Positions 43,053-53,448 of a stretch of 64,000 bases of DNA are shown piece by piece; positions within the stretch are counted from its first letter, which is position 1; the number at the start of each line of letters is the position of its first letter. The notes beneath the pieces are model-generated. The model did no database searches. It was not told where the DNA came from and saw only the letters and a program-made list of their open reading frames with translations. Source of the DNA: an uncultured Sphingomonadaceae bacterium (GTDB taxonomy: Bacteria > Pseudomonadota > Alphaproteobacteria > Sphingomonadales > Sphingomonadaceae); the NCBI GenBank assembly GCA_947504025.1, contig CANNFX010000001.1, positions 186,001 through 250,000 of the forward strand, in the 5' to 3' direction. Both the position numbers and the translations under genes were made by a program.

Positions 43053-46000
43053 TTGCTGATAAGGCGGCTCAAACTTAGCGGATTTAAGAGCTTTGTTGAG
43101 CCTGCCGAATTGCGGGTGGAACCTGGGCTGACGGGTGTCGTCGGCCCCAATGGCTGCGGCAAGTCCAACCTCCTTGAAGCCATCCGCTGGGTTATGGGCG
43201 AAAATTCGCCCAAATCAATGCGTTCGGGCGGGATGGAAGATGTCATCTTCGCCGGAACCGAAACACGCCCTCCCCGTGATTTCGCCGAAGTCGTGCTGCA
43301 GGGTGCCACCGGCGACGGTGACGAGTTAGAGGTTACCCGGCGGATCGAGCGCGGTGCCGGCAGTGCATACCGTGTAAATGGCCGCGATGTGCGGGCCAAG
43401 GATGTCGCGCTTACCTTCGCCGATGCGGCGACAGGTGCGCATAGCCCAGCACTCGTCAGCCAGGGCAAAATTGCGCAAGTTATCGCAGCCAAGCCGACCG
43501 AACGCCGGCAGATGTTAGAGGAAGCCGCGGGAATCGCTGGTCTCCACGTCCGCCGCCGAGACGCTGAGAGCAAACTACGCCAAACCGAAGCCAATCTTGC
43601 TAGGCTCGAAGACCTGATGGCGGGTCTCGATACCCAAATGTCCTCGCTCAGACGGCAAGCCAAGCAGGCAGAACGATACAAAAAACTCTCCGAAGAAATC
43701 CGAGTAGCCGAGGCCCGGCTGGTATTCGCCCGTTGGCGCGATGCTGCCCAAGCTGCGGATACCGCACGCAAGGAAGCCAAACTTGCTGAAGAACGCGTCC
43801 TTCAGGCCAAGACCGTCGCAGACGCAGCCCAGAAAGAACAGGCGGCATCGGCGCAAAAACTGGCCGAAGCACGCGATGAACTCGCAGATCGGCGCGACGA
43901 TGCCAGCGCACATGGCCATCGGATGGCGTCACTCACCAGTAGGCTGGAGGCCGCCGAACAACGTCTCGCCGATTTGGACCGTCAGAAAGCGCGGTTGGAG
44001 GAAGATCGCGGTGAAGCCGACCGGATGACCCGCGATGCTGCCGAAGCGCTCGCTAGATTGGAGAAAGAACTCGCCGATAGCGCGAAGGCGTTAGAAGCGG
44101 ACGAAGCGAAACGTCCCACTCTGGCCGCCAAGCTGGAGGACACCGAACGCGCAGGTCGAACTGCCGAACTGGCACTCGCCAAGGCAACTGCCGATCAGGC
44201 GGGCGTAGAGGCCGAATGGCGTGTTGCCGAGGCAGCCGTGGAGCAGGCCGAAGCCCGGCTGGCACGGCTCGATTCAGACAAACGGCGGCAAGACGAAACA
44301 CGTGAAGCGCTGGGCATGGCGGGCGATCCGGACAAGGCTGTTGCGGATGCCAAGGCTGTTGCCGAAAATGCTACTCAAAAGGTTGCGAACCTACGCGAAG
44401 ACCTCGACCAGCAGCGCGCCTCAAAAGAAACGCTCGCTGCCGCACGCGACGAAGCAGCCAGTACTTTTGCCGCAGCCAAGGCCGAACTGGCCGGTATCGA
44501 GCGCGAACATTCTGCCCTTGCCCGAGACCGTGAAGCCCGTGCCAAACAGGCCGCCAACCGCCAGGGTCTCCCCGCTGCGCTCGACAAAGTGCGCGCCGAA
44601 CGCGGTTACGAGCGTGCGCTTGCAGCTGTTCTGGGCCGTGATGCCAAGGCTCGGCTGGGAACACCGGAAACCGGCAGCGACGGCCGTTTTTGGACTGGCG
44701 GCAGTGCCCCCTCGCCCGTGGTAGATTCTATCGTCAAACACATTTCCGACTGTCCCGCAGAACTTTCGGCACGATTAGCGCTGGTCCATGTCGCCGGGAC
44801 AGACGACAATCGTCCACTTGCCCCCGGACATTGGCTGGTCACGCTGGACGGCAAACTGCGCCGCTGGGACGGTTTTGTCGCTCGCGGTGAAGGCGCCAGC
44901 GAAGCGGCTCGATTGGAAGCAGAAAACCGGCTCGCCGAACTCGAAACGAAACTGCCCATGTTCCGCGATGCAGCAGACAGGGCCCAAAGCGACCAATCCG
45001 CTGCTCAAGACTCTCTGTCGACATTGCAACAAGGGCTGGTCGTCGCCGAACGCGGCATCGCCGCAGCGTTGGATGATGAGCGCAGCGCCCTTCGCGCGCT
45101 TGATCAGGCCGAATCGGCCCGGGAACGCATGGCATCACGCCTCAAGGAATTGGAAAGCGCACAAACCGATCTCGCAGAGCAGCGCACGCAGGCTGCTGGT
45201 GACCTCAAATCCGCACAAGACAAACTCGCTGCTCTGCCCAATGCCGATGCTGGCCGCTCGTCGCTCGAAGCCGCGCAGTCCAAGCACGAAGCCGCACGGG
45301 CAACATTGCAGGCGGCGACTGCAGAGCTCGCATCACATGACCAAGGCCTAGCCGTTGCGCGTGAGCGTTCGGCTACCCAGCGCGCAGATATGGCTGGCTG
45401 GCAATCCCGTTCGGGTGACGCCACCAAACGACTAGCAGACATGGAACGACGCACCGAGGAAATTGCCGAGGAACGCGCTGTTGTGGCAGCCAAGCCCGCG
45501 GGGCTTATCAAGGAGATCGAACAGGGCGACACCGTCCGCGCCCGACTAACGAAAGAACTCGCCTCAGCAGAAGCAGCCGTGACCGAATTCACTGCGAATT
45601 CGCAAACGGTCGACCGTAAATTGGCTGAACAGGCCGAAGCTCTTGCCACTGCGCGCGAATCACGCGCAGGCCTTGCCGCAAAGGCTGAAAACGAGGAAGA
45701 GCGCCGCAGCGAAATGGGCCGCATCTCCGGAGAACGCTTTCAGTGCCCGCCCCCTCTTTTGGCCGAGAAGTTTGAGTTCGACCCAGAAAAGATCGCCGGA
45801 TCAGCTGACGAATCCACAGAGATGGATCGCCTGACAGCCAGCCGCGAACGGATAGGGCCGGTCAATCTCGTAGCCGCTGAAGAACTCGCGAAGATGGAAG
45901 ACCAGCATGGCTCCAGCGCAGCAGAACAGGCAGAACTGCATGAAGCCGTAAACCGGCTGCGTGGTTCGATCGGCAATCTCAACCGCGAAGGCCGCGAACG

Positions 46001-46478
46001 GCTGAGGGCGGCGTTCGAGCAGGTCGACACCCACTTCCGCCGCCTGTTCACGCGACTGTTCGAAGGCGGTCAGGCACATTTGGCATTAATTGACAGCGAC
46101 GACCCGCTAGAGGCTGGTCTGGAAATCTTTGCACAACCACCGGGTAAGCGCCTGCAGTCACTCACTCTTCTATCAGGCGGCGAACAGGCGCTGACAGCCA
46201 TTGCGCTAATCTTTGCGCTATTCCTGACCAACCCCGCACCGATATGCGTATTGGACGAAGTCGACGCGCCGCTGGACGATGCCAATATTGATCGCTTCTG
46301 CGACCTGCTCGATCAGATGGTGCAGGAAACGAAAACGCGTTACCTGATTGTGACACATAATGCCGTAACCATGAGCCGGATGCACCGCTTGTTTGGTGTA
46401 ACGATGGTCGAACAGGGCATTAGCCGCTTGGTCAGTGTTGACCTGGGCGCAGCGGAAGAATTACTCGCTGCCGAATAG
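43053..46478 (+). CDS. smc: Chromosome segregation protein SMC
   Basis: 1141 residues. No ATG is available and TTG at 43053 is used, with AAGG upstream. Head domain: SGFKSF, Walker A GPNGCGKSN at residues 31-39, and at the C-terminus signature LSGGEQALTAIALIF and Walker B CVLDEVDAPLDDAN. Two long Ala/Glu-rich coiled coils (~160-480 and ~640-950) flank the hinge (~500-620, with GYERALAAVLGRDAKARLG). It condenses and aligns sister chromosomes with ScpA/ScpB, which are not in the window. Confidence 0.96.
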   Translation: MLIRRLKLSGFKSFVEPAELRVEPGLTGVVGPNGCGKSNLLEAIRWVMGENSPKSMRSGGMEDVIFAGTETRPPRDFAEVVLQGATGDGDELEVTRRIERGAGSAYRVNGRDVRAKDVALTFADAATGAHSPALVSQGKIAQVIAAKPTERRQMLEEAAGIAGLHVRRRDAESKLRQTEANLARLEDLMAGLDTQMSSLRRQAKQAERYKKLSEEIRVAEARLVFARWRDAAQAADTARKEAKLAEERVLQAKTVADAAQKEQAASAQKLAEARDELADRRDDASAHGHRMASLTSRLEAAEQRLADLDRQKARLEEDRGEADRMTRDAAEALARLEKELADSAKALEADEAKRPTLAAKLEDTERAGRTAELALAKATADQAGVEAEWRVAEAAVEQAEARLARLDSDKRRQDETREALGMAGDPDKAVADAKAVAENATQKVANLREDLDQQRASKETLAAARDEAASTFAAAKAELAGIEREHSALARDREARAKQAANRQGLPAALDKVRAERGYERALAAVLGRDAKARLGTPETGSDGRFWTGGSAPSPVVDSIVKHISDCPAELSARLALVHVAGTDDNRPLAPGHWLVTLDGKLRRWDGFVARGEGASEAARLEAENRLAELETKLPMFRDAADRAQSDQSAAQDSLSTLQQGLVVAERGIAAALDDERSALRALDQAESARERMASRLKELESAQTDLAEQRTQAAGDLKSAQDKLAALPNADAGRSSLEAAQSKHEAARATLQAATAELASHDQGLAVARERSATQRADMAGWQSRSGDATKRLADMERRTEEIAEERAVVAAKPAGLIKEIEQGDTVRARLTKELASAEAAVTEFTANSQTVDRKLAEQAEALATARESRAGLAAKAENEEERRSEMGRISGERFQCPPPLLAEKFEFDPEKIAGSADESTEMDRLTASRERIGPVNLVAAEELAKMEDQHGSSAAEQAELHEAVNRLRGSIGNLNREGRERLRAAFEQVDTHFRRLFTRLFEGGQAHLALIDSDDPLEAGLEIFAQPPGKRLQSLTLLSGGEQALTAIALIFALFLTNPAPICVLDEVDAPLDDANIDRFCDLLDQMVQETKTRYLIVTHNAVTMSRMHRLFGVTMVEQGISRLVSVDLGAAEELLAAE

Positions 46479-46481
46479 CGC

Positions 46482-46709
46482 CTAACCGGCGAGCACGCCC
46501 TTCACTGCGAGTGAAAGCAGCCCCGCCCCGATCATCGCAGAGCCCACCGCAAACCCCAACCACGGCACCCAACCGACCCTGTCGATCCGCGCGCGCTTAC
46601 CTCGTCTACGTTCCATCACCATTGCAAACACCGCGAAGACGATGAACACAGCGCCCCACAGGCCAACAATTTCGGCATCGCTGGCAAAGGTGATAAATTG
46701 GTGCAGCAT
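46482..46709 (-). CDS. Small two-helix membrane protein of unknown function
   Basis: 75 residues from the ATG at 46709; the longer frame upstream shows no plausible N-terminus. Helix 1 (IVGLWGAVFIVFAVFAMVM) and helix 2 (WLGFAVGSAMIGAGLLSLAV) flank a positive loop ERRRGKRARIDR, predicting both ends periplasmic. It converges on smc with 3 bp between stops. No family recognised. Confidence 0.65.
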   Translation of the reverse strand: MLHQFITFASDAEIVGLWGAVFIVFAVFAMVMERRRGKRARIDRVGWVPWLGFAVGSAMIGAGLLSLAVKGVLAG

Positions 46710-46806
46710 GATCGTGAGCGAGCATATGGGCAGTGAAGCAGTCGGCTTCAATCCCGTATAGGCGCATTCTCTTGCCCAAATTGGTGCGCGGTATAAAGCG
46801 GCGGCA

Positions 46807-47715
46807 ATGCCAGCCGAACTTCCCATTCAACGCCCACTATTTGCGCTGCTGATCCGGTTGGCGGCAATATTGGCGTTGGCCACGATGTCAGTGTTCGTAA
46901 AATTGGCGAGCGAGAGCGGTATCCACGTCGCCGAGATTCTATTCTGGCGGCAGTTTATCACCATTCCACTACTCGGCGGATGGCTTCTGCTCACGCGGCA
47001 AGCTGCTCTGTTCCGGACACAGCGAGTGGGAATGCATGCCAGGCGAGCGGCGTATGGGATGACGGGCATGGTGCTGATCTTCAGCGCACTTGCTCTCCTA
47101 CCTCTCGCTGAAGCGACAGTGTTCAACTTCACCAGCACGATCTGGGCGGTGATCCTGTCAGCGCTGCTACTGCATGAGAAAGTCGGCCGTTACCGCTGGA
47201 TAGCTGTTGTGCTTGGTTTCACGGGCGTGCTGATAATCGCCCAGCCCGGCGGCAGCAACATTGATCTGCTGGGCTCGGCTTTGGCACTGGGCGGTGCCTT
47301 TATGGTCGCGCTAATATCAATCCAGATCCGCGATATGAACCGGACCGAACATCAGTTGACCATCGTATTCTATTTCGCGGCCTTCAGCGTTCCGGTGCTA
47401 TTGTTGATCCTACCGTTCGTTTTCACCGCGCATGACAGCTATCAATGGATGATCCTCGCTGGGCTGGGACTATCCGGTCTTGCGGGGCAGGTTCTGCTTA
47501 CCCTGTCTCTACGCTTTGGTGCTGTCGCTAGTGTTATTGTTATGGATTATTCCTCACTCATCTGGGCGACATTGTTCGGGTTCTGGATCTTCGGCAACAT
47601 ACCGCCTGTCGCCACCTGGTTTGGCGCACCGCTGATCGTCATAGCCGGATTGATCATTGCTTGGCGCGAGCATAAGCTGTCCATCCCGCGTGAACATGCA
47701 TCTACCGCGCCCTGA
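46807..47715 (+). CDS. DMT (EamA) superfamily permease
   Basis: 302 residues with ten predicted helices in two EamA repeats (~15-150 and ~160-290). SVFVKLASESGIHVAEILFWRQFI and YRWIAVVLGFTGVLIIAQPG are typical of RarD/YdcZ-like drug/metabolite transporters. The substrate is unknown. It is upstream of the entericidin gene by 69 bp. Confidence 0.9.
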   Translation: MPAELPIQRPLFALLIRLAAILALATMSVFVKLASESGIHVAEILFWRQFITIPLLGGWLLLTRQAALFRTQRVGMHARRAAYGMTGMVLIFSALALLPLAEATVFNFTSTIWAVILSALLLHEKVGRYRWIAVVLGFTGVLIIAQPGGSNIDLLGSALALGGAFMVALISIQIRDMNRTEHQLTIVFYFAAFSVPVLLLILPFVFTAHDSYQWMILAGLGLSGLAGQVLLTLSLRFGAVASVIVMDYSSLIWATLFGFWIFGNIPPVATWFGAPLIVIAGLIIAWREHKLSIPREHASTAP

Positions 47716-47784
47716 TGGAACCGCTGCGCTTCCCGCGCGTTTTTTCGCTATCCGCTCGTATATCGACGTAGAAGGACACATATA

Positions 47785-47913
47785 ATGGTACGCAAGATCA
47801 TCCTCGCCGCAGGTATCGTTGCACTCAGTTTGACCGCAACCGCATGCAATACCGTCAAGGGCCTTGGCCGCGACATTGAATCGGTCGGAGATGCAGGCGA
47901 CCGCGCAATCTGA
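47785..47913 (+). CDS. Entericidin A/B family lipoprotein
   Basis: 42 residues, too short for ordinary gene callers. GAAGGA lies 8 nt before the ATG. The signal peptide ends in the lipobox TATAC (Cys21); the mature part is NTVKGLGRDIESVGDAGDRAI-like (core NTVKGLGRDIESVGDAG), the entericidin hallmark. These tiny lipoproteins are stress-induced and can destabilise the envelope. A strong terminator follows at 47939. Confidence 0.9.
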   Translation: MVRKIILAAGIVALSLTATACNTVKGLGRDIESVGDAGDRAI

Positions 47914-47938
47914 TTGCGCTCAAAACGAACAAGAAAAG

Positions 47939-47967
47939 GCCCGTCGGAGCGATCCGGCGGGCTTTTT
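47939..47967 (+). terminator. Terminator after the entericidin gene
   Basis: GCCCGTCGG pairs with CCGGCGGGC (one G-U) around a 6-nt loop, then TTTTT. It separates the entericidin gene from the convergent acyl-CoA synthetase gene. Confidence 0.85.
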
Positions 47968-47988
47968 CGTCGAATTTTGCGGGCCGCC

Positions 47989-49536
47989 CTAAACTTGCCG
48001 GTCGCGCCCAACCCAATAGGGTTCGCGCAATTGACGGCGCAGTATTTTGCCGGTCGGATTACGCGGTAGAGCCTCAATAACATCGACGGTTTTGGGAACC
48101 TTAAACCCCGCCACCCGCTCCCGCGTAAACTCGATCACAGACGCTGCATCAATCGTGCAACCGGGCTTGGCTACGCATACCGCCTTCACGGCCTCACCCC
48201 ATTTATCATCAGGCACACCGATCACGGCAACCTCAGCAATATCGGGATGACCGTAAACGGCGCTTTCCACCTCGGCCGGATAAACGTTTTCACCGCCCGA
48301 TATGATCATGTCCTTGATGCGGTCCTGAATATAAACGTAGCCGTCCTCATCCATATAGGCCGCATCACCCGTGCACAGCCAGCCGTCGCCATTGATCGTC
48401 GAGGCTGTGGCTTCGGGCAGATTCCAATAGCCGGGCATATTGGATGGGCCGCGGATCGCAATTTCACCGATCTCGCCGCGTGACACTTCGTTCATATCGC
48501 CGTCCATGATCGCAATTTGAACGCCCGGGACAGCTTTGCCGGCAGAGCGCATGCGCTTGTTGCCTGCTGGATCGTGATCTTCAGGTGGCAGCAGCGAGAC
48601 TGTGCCTGTCGTTTCAGTCATGCCGTAAACTTGCGCAAAACCTGCTCCGGGCATCGTTGTCAGCGCTTCTCGCAATAGGTCGAGCGGCATCGGCGCAGCG
48701 CCGTAGAAGACATATTTCACTCGGCTAAAATCGGTATTTTTCGCGCGCGGATGCTGGATTAGCATTTGCAATGCGGCCGGGACAATGAACAGACGCGTCA
48801 CTCCGTCATCGATTGCATCAAGCACTGCATCAGGAACGAACTCGGGTAAAATAATCGCCCGGATACCTGCTGAAACCGAATTCACGCTGAGCCCCGTACC
48901 ACCGATATGCGAACACGGCATGCAGCATAAAATCGTCTCGTCCTCATCAAAGAAGCCCCATGGCATATTGGCATCTTCTTGCGGCTTGCGCAGACTAAAC
49001 AGGTTGCGATTGCACAATACGGCGCCCTTCGGATTTCCGGTTGTGCCTGATGTATAAAGCTGCAGCACCTCGCCATCGGGATCGGCGGGGACGAAGTCGG
49101 CCGGGTCGCGAGCGGCGATCCGGCTACGCATATCATCTTCGCCGACCATGATGGGGGCCTGCCCCATAATCACAGCGGCCTTGGCTCCGATCTCGTCAAA
49201 TCCGTCGCCTGTTACAAGCAGCTTTGCGCCAGTGTCATTCAGTATATATCCGATCTCAGCCGGTGCTAACCGCCAGCCTATCGGTGCAATCGCCACGCCG
49301 TAGCGTCCACAGGCGAAGAACATCTGGAAATACATGTCCGAGTTCTTGCCAAGCCATGCAATCCGGTCGCCCGGAACGACACCCAAATCCTGGAACACAC
49401 CGATAATCCGAGCTGTGAGATTGCCCAGTTCGCTATAGGTTACCTTCGCAGTGCCATATTGTGTTGCCACCGCATCGGGACGTTCCTTCGCCCAATGCGT
49501 GATGAATTCGTCGAAACTCAGCATTTCGGTGTTCAC
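47989..49536 (-). CDS. Fatty-acid/acyl-CoA synthetase (AMP-binding)
   Basis: 515 residues from GTG at 49536, preceded by GGAG 10 nt upstream; the Met at 49524 is an alternative. The adenylate-forming family core is LYTSGTTGNPKGAVLCNRNL near residue 165, then YGMTETTG, the A8 motif GDAAYMDEDGYVYIQDRIKD and a C-terminal lysine in PRNPTGKILRRQL. It activates a carboxylic acid as acyl-AMP and then acyl-CoA. The chain specificity cannot be read by eye. It is monocistronic between two convergent neighbours. Confidence 0.9.
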   Translation of the reverse strand: MNTEMLSFDEFITHWAKERPDAVATQYGTAKVTYSELGNLTARIIGVFQDLGVVPGDRIAWLGKNSDMYFQMFFACGRYGVAIAPIGWRLAPAEIGYILNDTGAKLLVTGDGFDEIGAKAAVIMGQAPIMVGEDDMRSRIAARDPADFVPADPDGEVLQLYTSGTTGNPKGAVLCNRNLFSLRKPQEDANMPWGFFDEDETILCCMPCSHIGGTGLSVNSVSAGIRAIILPEFVPDAVLDAIDDGVTRLFIVPAALQMLIQHPRAKNTDFSRVKYVFYGAAPMPLDLLREALTTMPGAGFAQVYGMTETTGTVSLLPPEDHDPAGNKRMRSAGKAVPGVQIAIMDGDMNEVSRGEIGEIAIRGPSNMPGYWNLPEATASTINGDGWLCTGDAAYMDEDGYVYIQDRIKDMIISGGENVYPAEVESAVYGHPDIAEVAVIGVPDDKWGEAVKAVCVAKPGCTIDAASVIEFTRERVAGFKVPKTVDVIEALPRNPTGKILRRQLREPYWVGRDRQV

Positions 49537-49626
49537 AGGCTCTGATCTCCCCAAGCGTGCACCTTTGCGGCGCATCGTTGAGGGCGATCATGCCAGCAAG
49601 CTGGGTTTACGCCAATAGGCTTGCAG

Positions 49627-50091
49627 TCAGCTACCGATTGCAGTTCGGGATTTGCGAAAACGTTCGCGGTAAATCAACCATGCGAGCAGACCGACGGGGC
49701 CGAACATGAAGGTGAAGAACAAAATCGGTGCCTGGACAAAGCGTGATACGCCCTTCGCGTCAGCATCTTTCGATATCCACAGCCCCACGAACAGATCAAA
49801 TGCAAGGTAATGCGTCCAGCCAATCAGCACACCCCCGTCAGACATGAAGATCGAGCGCACACCTTCGATAGAACCGAAGTCCAAGCCGCCAGCCTGCGTT
49901 CCTGCTACTTGCCCTCCGTCGACGGTCCCCGACATAAGCAAGCCCAGGAACACCGCGTAAACCAGGCACAGAACACCGACGCCGATATAGAGGATGATCG
50001 TGTTCAACAGCATCGAGCGGGGCGCCAATATCAGTGCAGCCCATGCGGTCATGGCCAGAATACTTACAAAGCTGAATAGGCCTGCCCACAT
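49627..50091 (-). CDS. ABA4-like membrane protein
   Basis: 154 residues with four predicted helices. The family mark is GWTHYLAFDLFVGLWISKDA near residue 92, found in ABA4/DUF4281 proteins, which in plants are needed for neoxanthin synthesis. Bacterial homologues are of unknown function. Its start is 11 bp after gcvPB, so it likely rides on the gcv transcript. Confidence 0.85.
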   Translation of the reverse strand: MWAGLFSFVSILAMTAWAALILAPRSMLLNTIILYIGVGVLCLVYAVFLGLLMSGTVDGGQVAGTQAGGLDFGSIEGVRSIFMSDGGVLIGWTHYLAFDLFVGLWISKDADAKGVSRFVQAPILFFTFMFGPVGLLAWLIYRERFRKSRTAIGS

Positions 50092-50102
50092 ATGCGTTTT
50101 TC

Positions 50103-51692
50103 CTATGTTTCGTCGGTTTCGTCTTTGTATACGAGTATCGGCTTGCGTGCAGCCAAGGTCTCGTCGAGCCGGCGCCTCGGGGTAAAGTAAGGTGCGCCGT
50201 GCAGGCTTTCATCGCCCGCAACCGCGCGCTGCGCCACCGAACGCAGCGATGCGATCAGGCGGTCTGTACCATCCTTGCTCTCAGTCTCGGTTGGTTCAAT
50301 CAGCATTGCGCCATGCACCACCAGAGGGAAGTATATCGTCATCGGGTGGAAACCCTCGTCGATCATGCCCTTGGCGATATCTAGCGTAGAGAACCCCTCT
50401 GCGAGCCCATTATCACTGAACAGAGCTTCATGCATACAAGGCCCTGCATCTGCATATGGCGCTTCAAGAACGTCCTCCAGGCTGCGGAGAATGTAATTCG
50501 CGTTGAGCACGCAGTCTTCGGCAACCTGACGCAATCCGTCCGCACCGTGGCTGCGGATATAAGCCAGCGCGCGCGTGAACATGCCCATCTGGCCCTGGAA
50601 CGCCGCCATCCGGCCAAAGCTGCGCATCTTTCCGTCAAAATGCTCTTCCGAGAAGGCGTCTGCATCCGCTTCCTCGACAAGGTGAATGACGCCGTCTTTG
50701 GTACGTGCGGTGTAAGGTAACGGTCCATAAGGCGCGAGCGCTTCACTCAGCACAACAGGGCCACTGCCCGGTCCGCCGCCGCCATGCGGCGTGGAGAAAG
50801 TCTTGTGCAGATTGATGTGCATAGCATCAACGCCAAGGTCGCCGGGGCGCACCTTGCCGACAATGGCATTGAAATTCGCACCGTCGCAATAAACATAGCC
50901 GCCAGCAGCGTGGACGGCATCAGAGATTGCTTTAAGATCGCGTTCGAAAAGCCCGCAAGTATTGGGGTTTGTGATCATCACCCCAGCAACATCAGGACCA
51001 AGCCGCGCCTTGAGCGCCTCCAGATCAACGCGGCCGTCTGGGGTCGCTGGGATGTTTTCCACGCGGTATCCGGCAAAGGCTGCGGTGGCTGGGTTTGTGC
51101 CGTGAGCGCTTTCGGGAACGAGGAATACCTCGCGCGCATCACCATTCGCCTCCAATGCCGAGCGGATGCAAAGCACACCGCATAGCTCGCCATGCGCGCC
51201 AGCCTTGGGCGTCATCGCCACTCCGTACATGCCGGTAAGTTCGATCAACCAATGTGCTAGCTCATTGATAACGCCTAGCGCGCCTTGCACTGTCTGGACT
51301 GGTTGCAAAGGGTGCACATCAGCAAAGCCGGGCATCCGCGCTACCTTTTCATTGAGGCGCGGATTGTGCTTCATTGTGCAACTGCCCAGTGGGAACGGGC
51401 CGAGGTCGATACCGTAATTCTGGCGGCTGAGGCGTGTGTAATGACGCACGGCTTCCGGTTCGGCCAGACCGGGAAGAGGCGCTGTCGTCATCCGTAAATT
51501 ACCCGAGAGTGACGGCATGACGTCATATTCCGGTTCATCGATATCGACGCCGCAATTGCTCGAACTGCCCAGTTCGAAGATCAGCTTTTCTTCAAGCATC
51601 AATCCGCGGTCCCCGCTCACCGTTGGCGAAGCTGGCGCGTTACCACCAGTATGCATCTCTGGCTTCCAGCCGCTCTTGTTCGGGGCGCTCAT
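50103..51692 (-). CDS. gcvPB: Glycine dehydrogenase (decarboxylating) subunit 2
   Basis: 529 residues, PLP-binding half of split P-protein. The PLP lysine lies in [19 protein letters not shown] near residue 276. [13 protein letters not shown] and FYDGANFNA-like ([12 protein letters not shown]) precede it. With GcvPA it decarboxylates glycine and passes the aminomethyl group to GcvH. It overlaps gcvPA by 4 bp and is followed by an ABA4-like gene, not a gcv component. Confidence 0.96.
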   Translation of the reverse strand: MSAPNKSGWKPEMHTGGNAPASPTVSGDRGLMLEEKLIFELGSSSNCGVDIDEPEYDVMPSLSGNLRMTTAPLPGLAEPEAVRHYTRLSRQNYGIDLGPFPLGSCTMKHNPRLNEKVARMPGFADVHPLQPVQTVQGALGVINELAHWLIELTGMYGVAMTPKAGAHGELCGVLCIRSALEANGDAREVFLVPESAHGTNPATAAFAGYRVENIPATPDGRVDLEALKARLGPDVAGVMITNPNTCGLFERDLKAISDAVHAAGGYVYCDGANFNAIVGKVRPGDLGVDAMHINLHKTFSTPHGGGGPGSGPVVLSEALAPYGPLPYTARTKDGVIHLVEEADADAFSEEHFDGKMRSFGRMAAFQGQMGMFTRALAYIRSHGADGLRQVAEDCVLNANYILRSLEDVLEAPYADAGPCMHEALFSDNGLAEGFSTLDIAKGMIDEGFHPMTIYFPLVVHGAMLIEPTETESKDGTDRLIASLRSVAQRAVAGDESLHGAPYFTPRRRLDETLAARKPILVYKDETDET

Positions 51693-53059
51693 GCGGCTTC
51701 CCCAGACAACACTTGCTCCAACGCACTGGCGAGCGCCTCAATATCATCCGCAGTAGTCGTTTCGGTTACAGTGACGAGTAGCCCGTTCGCAAGCTGCTCT
51801 TCGCCCGGATAGAGCCGCCCAAGTGAAACACCGCCCAGCACATTCATATCGGCCAGTTCACGCACCACATCGCGGGCGTCACGCGGCAACATCACGGCGA
51901 ATTCGTTGAAGAAGTTGTCGTTGAGGATCGTAACGTCAGGCACCTTGGCCAGACGCTGCGCGGTCTGCCTTGCGCGCGAATGGTTCACGCGGGCAAGCTT
52001 GTTCAGCCCTCCGCCACCAAGCAATGTCATGTGAATACTGAAAGCTAGCGCACAAAGCCCTGAATTAGTACAAATATTGCTTGTCGCCTTCTCACGGCGG
52101 ATGTGCTGCTCGCGGGTCGAAAGGGTCAGAACGAAGCTGCGTCTCCCATCCGCATCAACTGTCTCACCGCAGAGCCTTCCGGGCATCTGCCGGACATATT
52201 TTTGACGGCAACCGAACAGCCCCAGATAGGGCCCGCCGAAGTTGAGGCCGACACCAATCGATTGCCCCTCACCCACAACAATATCTGCGCCCAACGCGCC
52301 CGGTGCCTCGATTAGCCCGAGTGCTACCGGTTCGGTCACTACAGCGATCAGCAGTGCGCCCTTCGCATGCGCCGCGTCAGCGACTTCCTGCAAATTGCCC
52401 ACACGGCCGAGGATGTCGGGATATTGCACCACGACTGCGCTCGTCTCATCGTCAATCCGGGCAATCAGCCCGCTATTGTCGGGTGTGCCCTGAATAGTGG
52501 GCAGCGCATCGGCGATCAGATCCCTGGTGAACTTCGCCATCGTCTTGACCGTCGAGGTATAATGCGGGTGCAGCGCCCCCGACAGGACCACGCGGTTACG
52601 CTTGGTAATGCGGCCAGCCATTGCGACCGCCTCCCAGCAAGCGGTCGAACCGTCATACATCGAGGCATTGGCAACATCAGTGCCGAACAGCCGCGCAACC
52701 TGCGTCTGGAACTCAAACAACACCTGTAACGTACCCTGAGCGATTTCGGGCTGGTACGGTGTATAGGCAGTCAGAAACTCGCCGCGCTGAATCAGGTGAT
52801 CGACGCTCGCGGGGATATGGTGGCGATAGGCCCCAGCCCCCAGGAAGAACGGCGCTTCACCCGCGCTAAGGTTCTGCGATGAAAGCCGTCCCATATGCCG
52901 TTCGACTGCCATCTCGCTTGCATGCATTGGCAAATCGCGGATCGGGCCGTCGAGCCGTACTTCGGCTGGCACATCGGCAAACAGATCGTCAATCGCACCC
53001 ACACCAATTTTGGCGAGCATTTCGGAGCGATCATCAGCGGTTAGGGGCAGGTAGCGCAT
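51689..53059 (-). CDS. gcvPA: Glycine dehydrogenase (decarboxylating) subunit 1
   Basis: 456 residues, first half of the P-protein. [20 protein letters not shown] is the family N-terminus; [36 protein letters not shown] and [14 protein letters not shown] follow. Start lies 4 bp after the gcvH stop. Splitting the P-protein into two adjacent genes is standard in many Gram-positives and alphaproteobacteria. Coupled by ATGA to gcvPB. Confidence 0.96.
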   Translation of the reverse strand: MRYLPLTADDRSEMLAKIGVGAIDDLFADVPAEVRLDGPIRDLPMHASEMAVERHMGRLSSQNLSAGEAPFFLGAGAYRHHIPASVDHLIQRGEFLTAYTPYQPEIAQGTLQVLFEFQTQVARLFGTDVANASMYDGSTACWEAVAMAGRITKRNRVVLSGALHPHYTSTVKTMAKFTRDLIADALPTIQGTPDNSGLIARIDDETSAVVVQYPDILGRVGNLQEVADAAHAKGALLIAVVTEPVALGLIEAPGALGADIVVGEGQSIGVGLNFGGPYLGLFGCRQKYVRQMPGRLCGETVDADGRRSFVLTLSTREQHIRREKATSNICTNSGLCALAFSIHMTLLGGGGLNKLARVNHSRARQTAQRLAKVPDVTILNDNFFNEFAVMLPRDARDVVRELADMNVLGGVSLGRLYPGEEQLANGLLVTVTETTTADDIEALASALEQVLSGEAA

Positions 53060-53063
53060 TGGT

Positions 53064-53435
53064 TTACAGGCTTTCTACAAACTCTTTATACTTCGCTTCG
53101 TCCATCAGACCGTCGAGCTCCGAGGTGTCAGACAGCGTCAGTTTGAACAACCAGCCATCAGTTTCCGGCGCAGAATTTACCAATTCGGGTTGTTCTTCGA
53201 GTTCAGCATTGGCCTCGGTCACTTCGCCCGAAACCGGTGTGTAAACGTCAGAGGCCGCTTTCACGGAATCTACTGCACAGGGTGCATCACCCTTCGCCAA
53301 CTTGTCGCCTTCGCCCGGCAATTCGACAAAGGTGATGTCGCCAAGCTGGCCCTGCGCGTAATCGGTGATGCCGATCGTTCCGACATCGCCATCGACGTCG
53401 ATCCATTCGTGTTCTTCGGTAAAATAGCGGGTCAT
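53064..53435 (-). CDS. gcvH: Glycine cleavage system H protein
   Basis: 123 residues from the ATG at 53435 ([16 protein letters not shown]), the canonical N-terminus; the frame continues upstream without support. The lipoyl-lysine is in [18 protein letters not shown] (ESVKA/DSVKA motif). It shuttles the aminomethyl group between P and T proteins. The operon order is gcvT-gcvH-gcvPA-gcvPB. Confidence 0.97.
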   Translation of the reverse strand: MTRYFTEEHEWIDVDGDVGTIGITDYAQGQLGDITFVELPGEGDKLAKGDAPCAVDSVKAASDVYTPVSGEVTEANAELEEQPELVNSAPETDGWLFKLTLSDTSELDGLMDEAKYKEFVESL

Positions 53436-53448
53436 TGAACAGGTCTCC

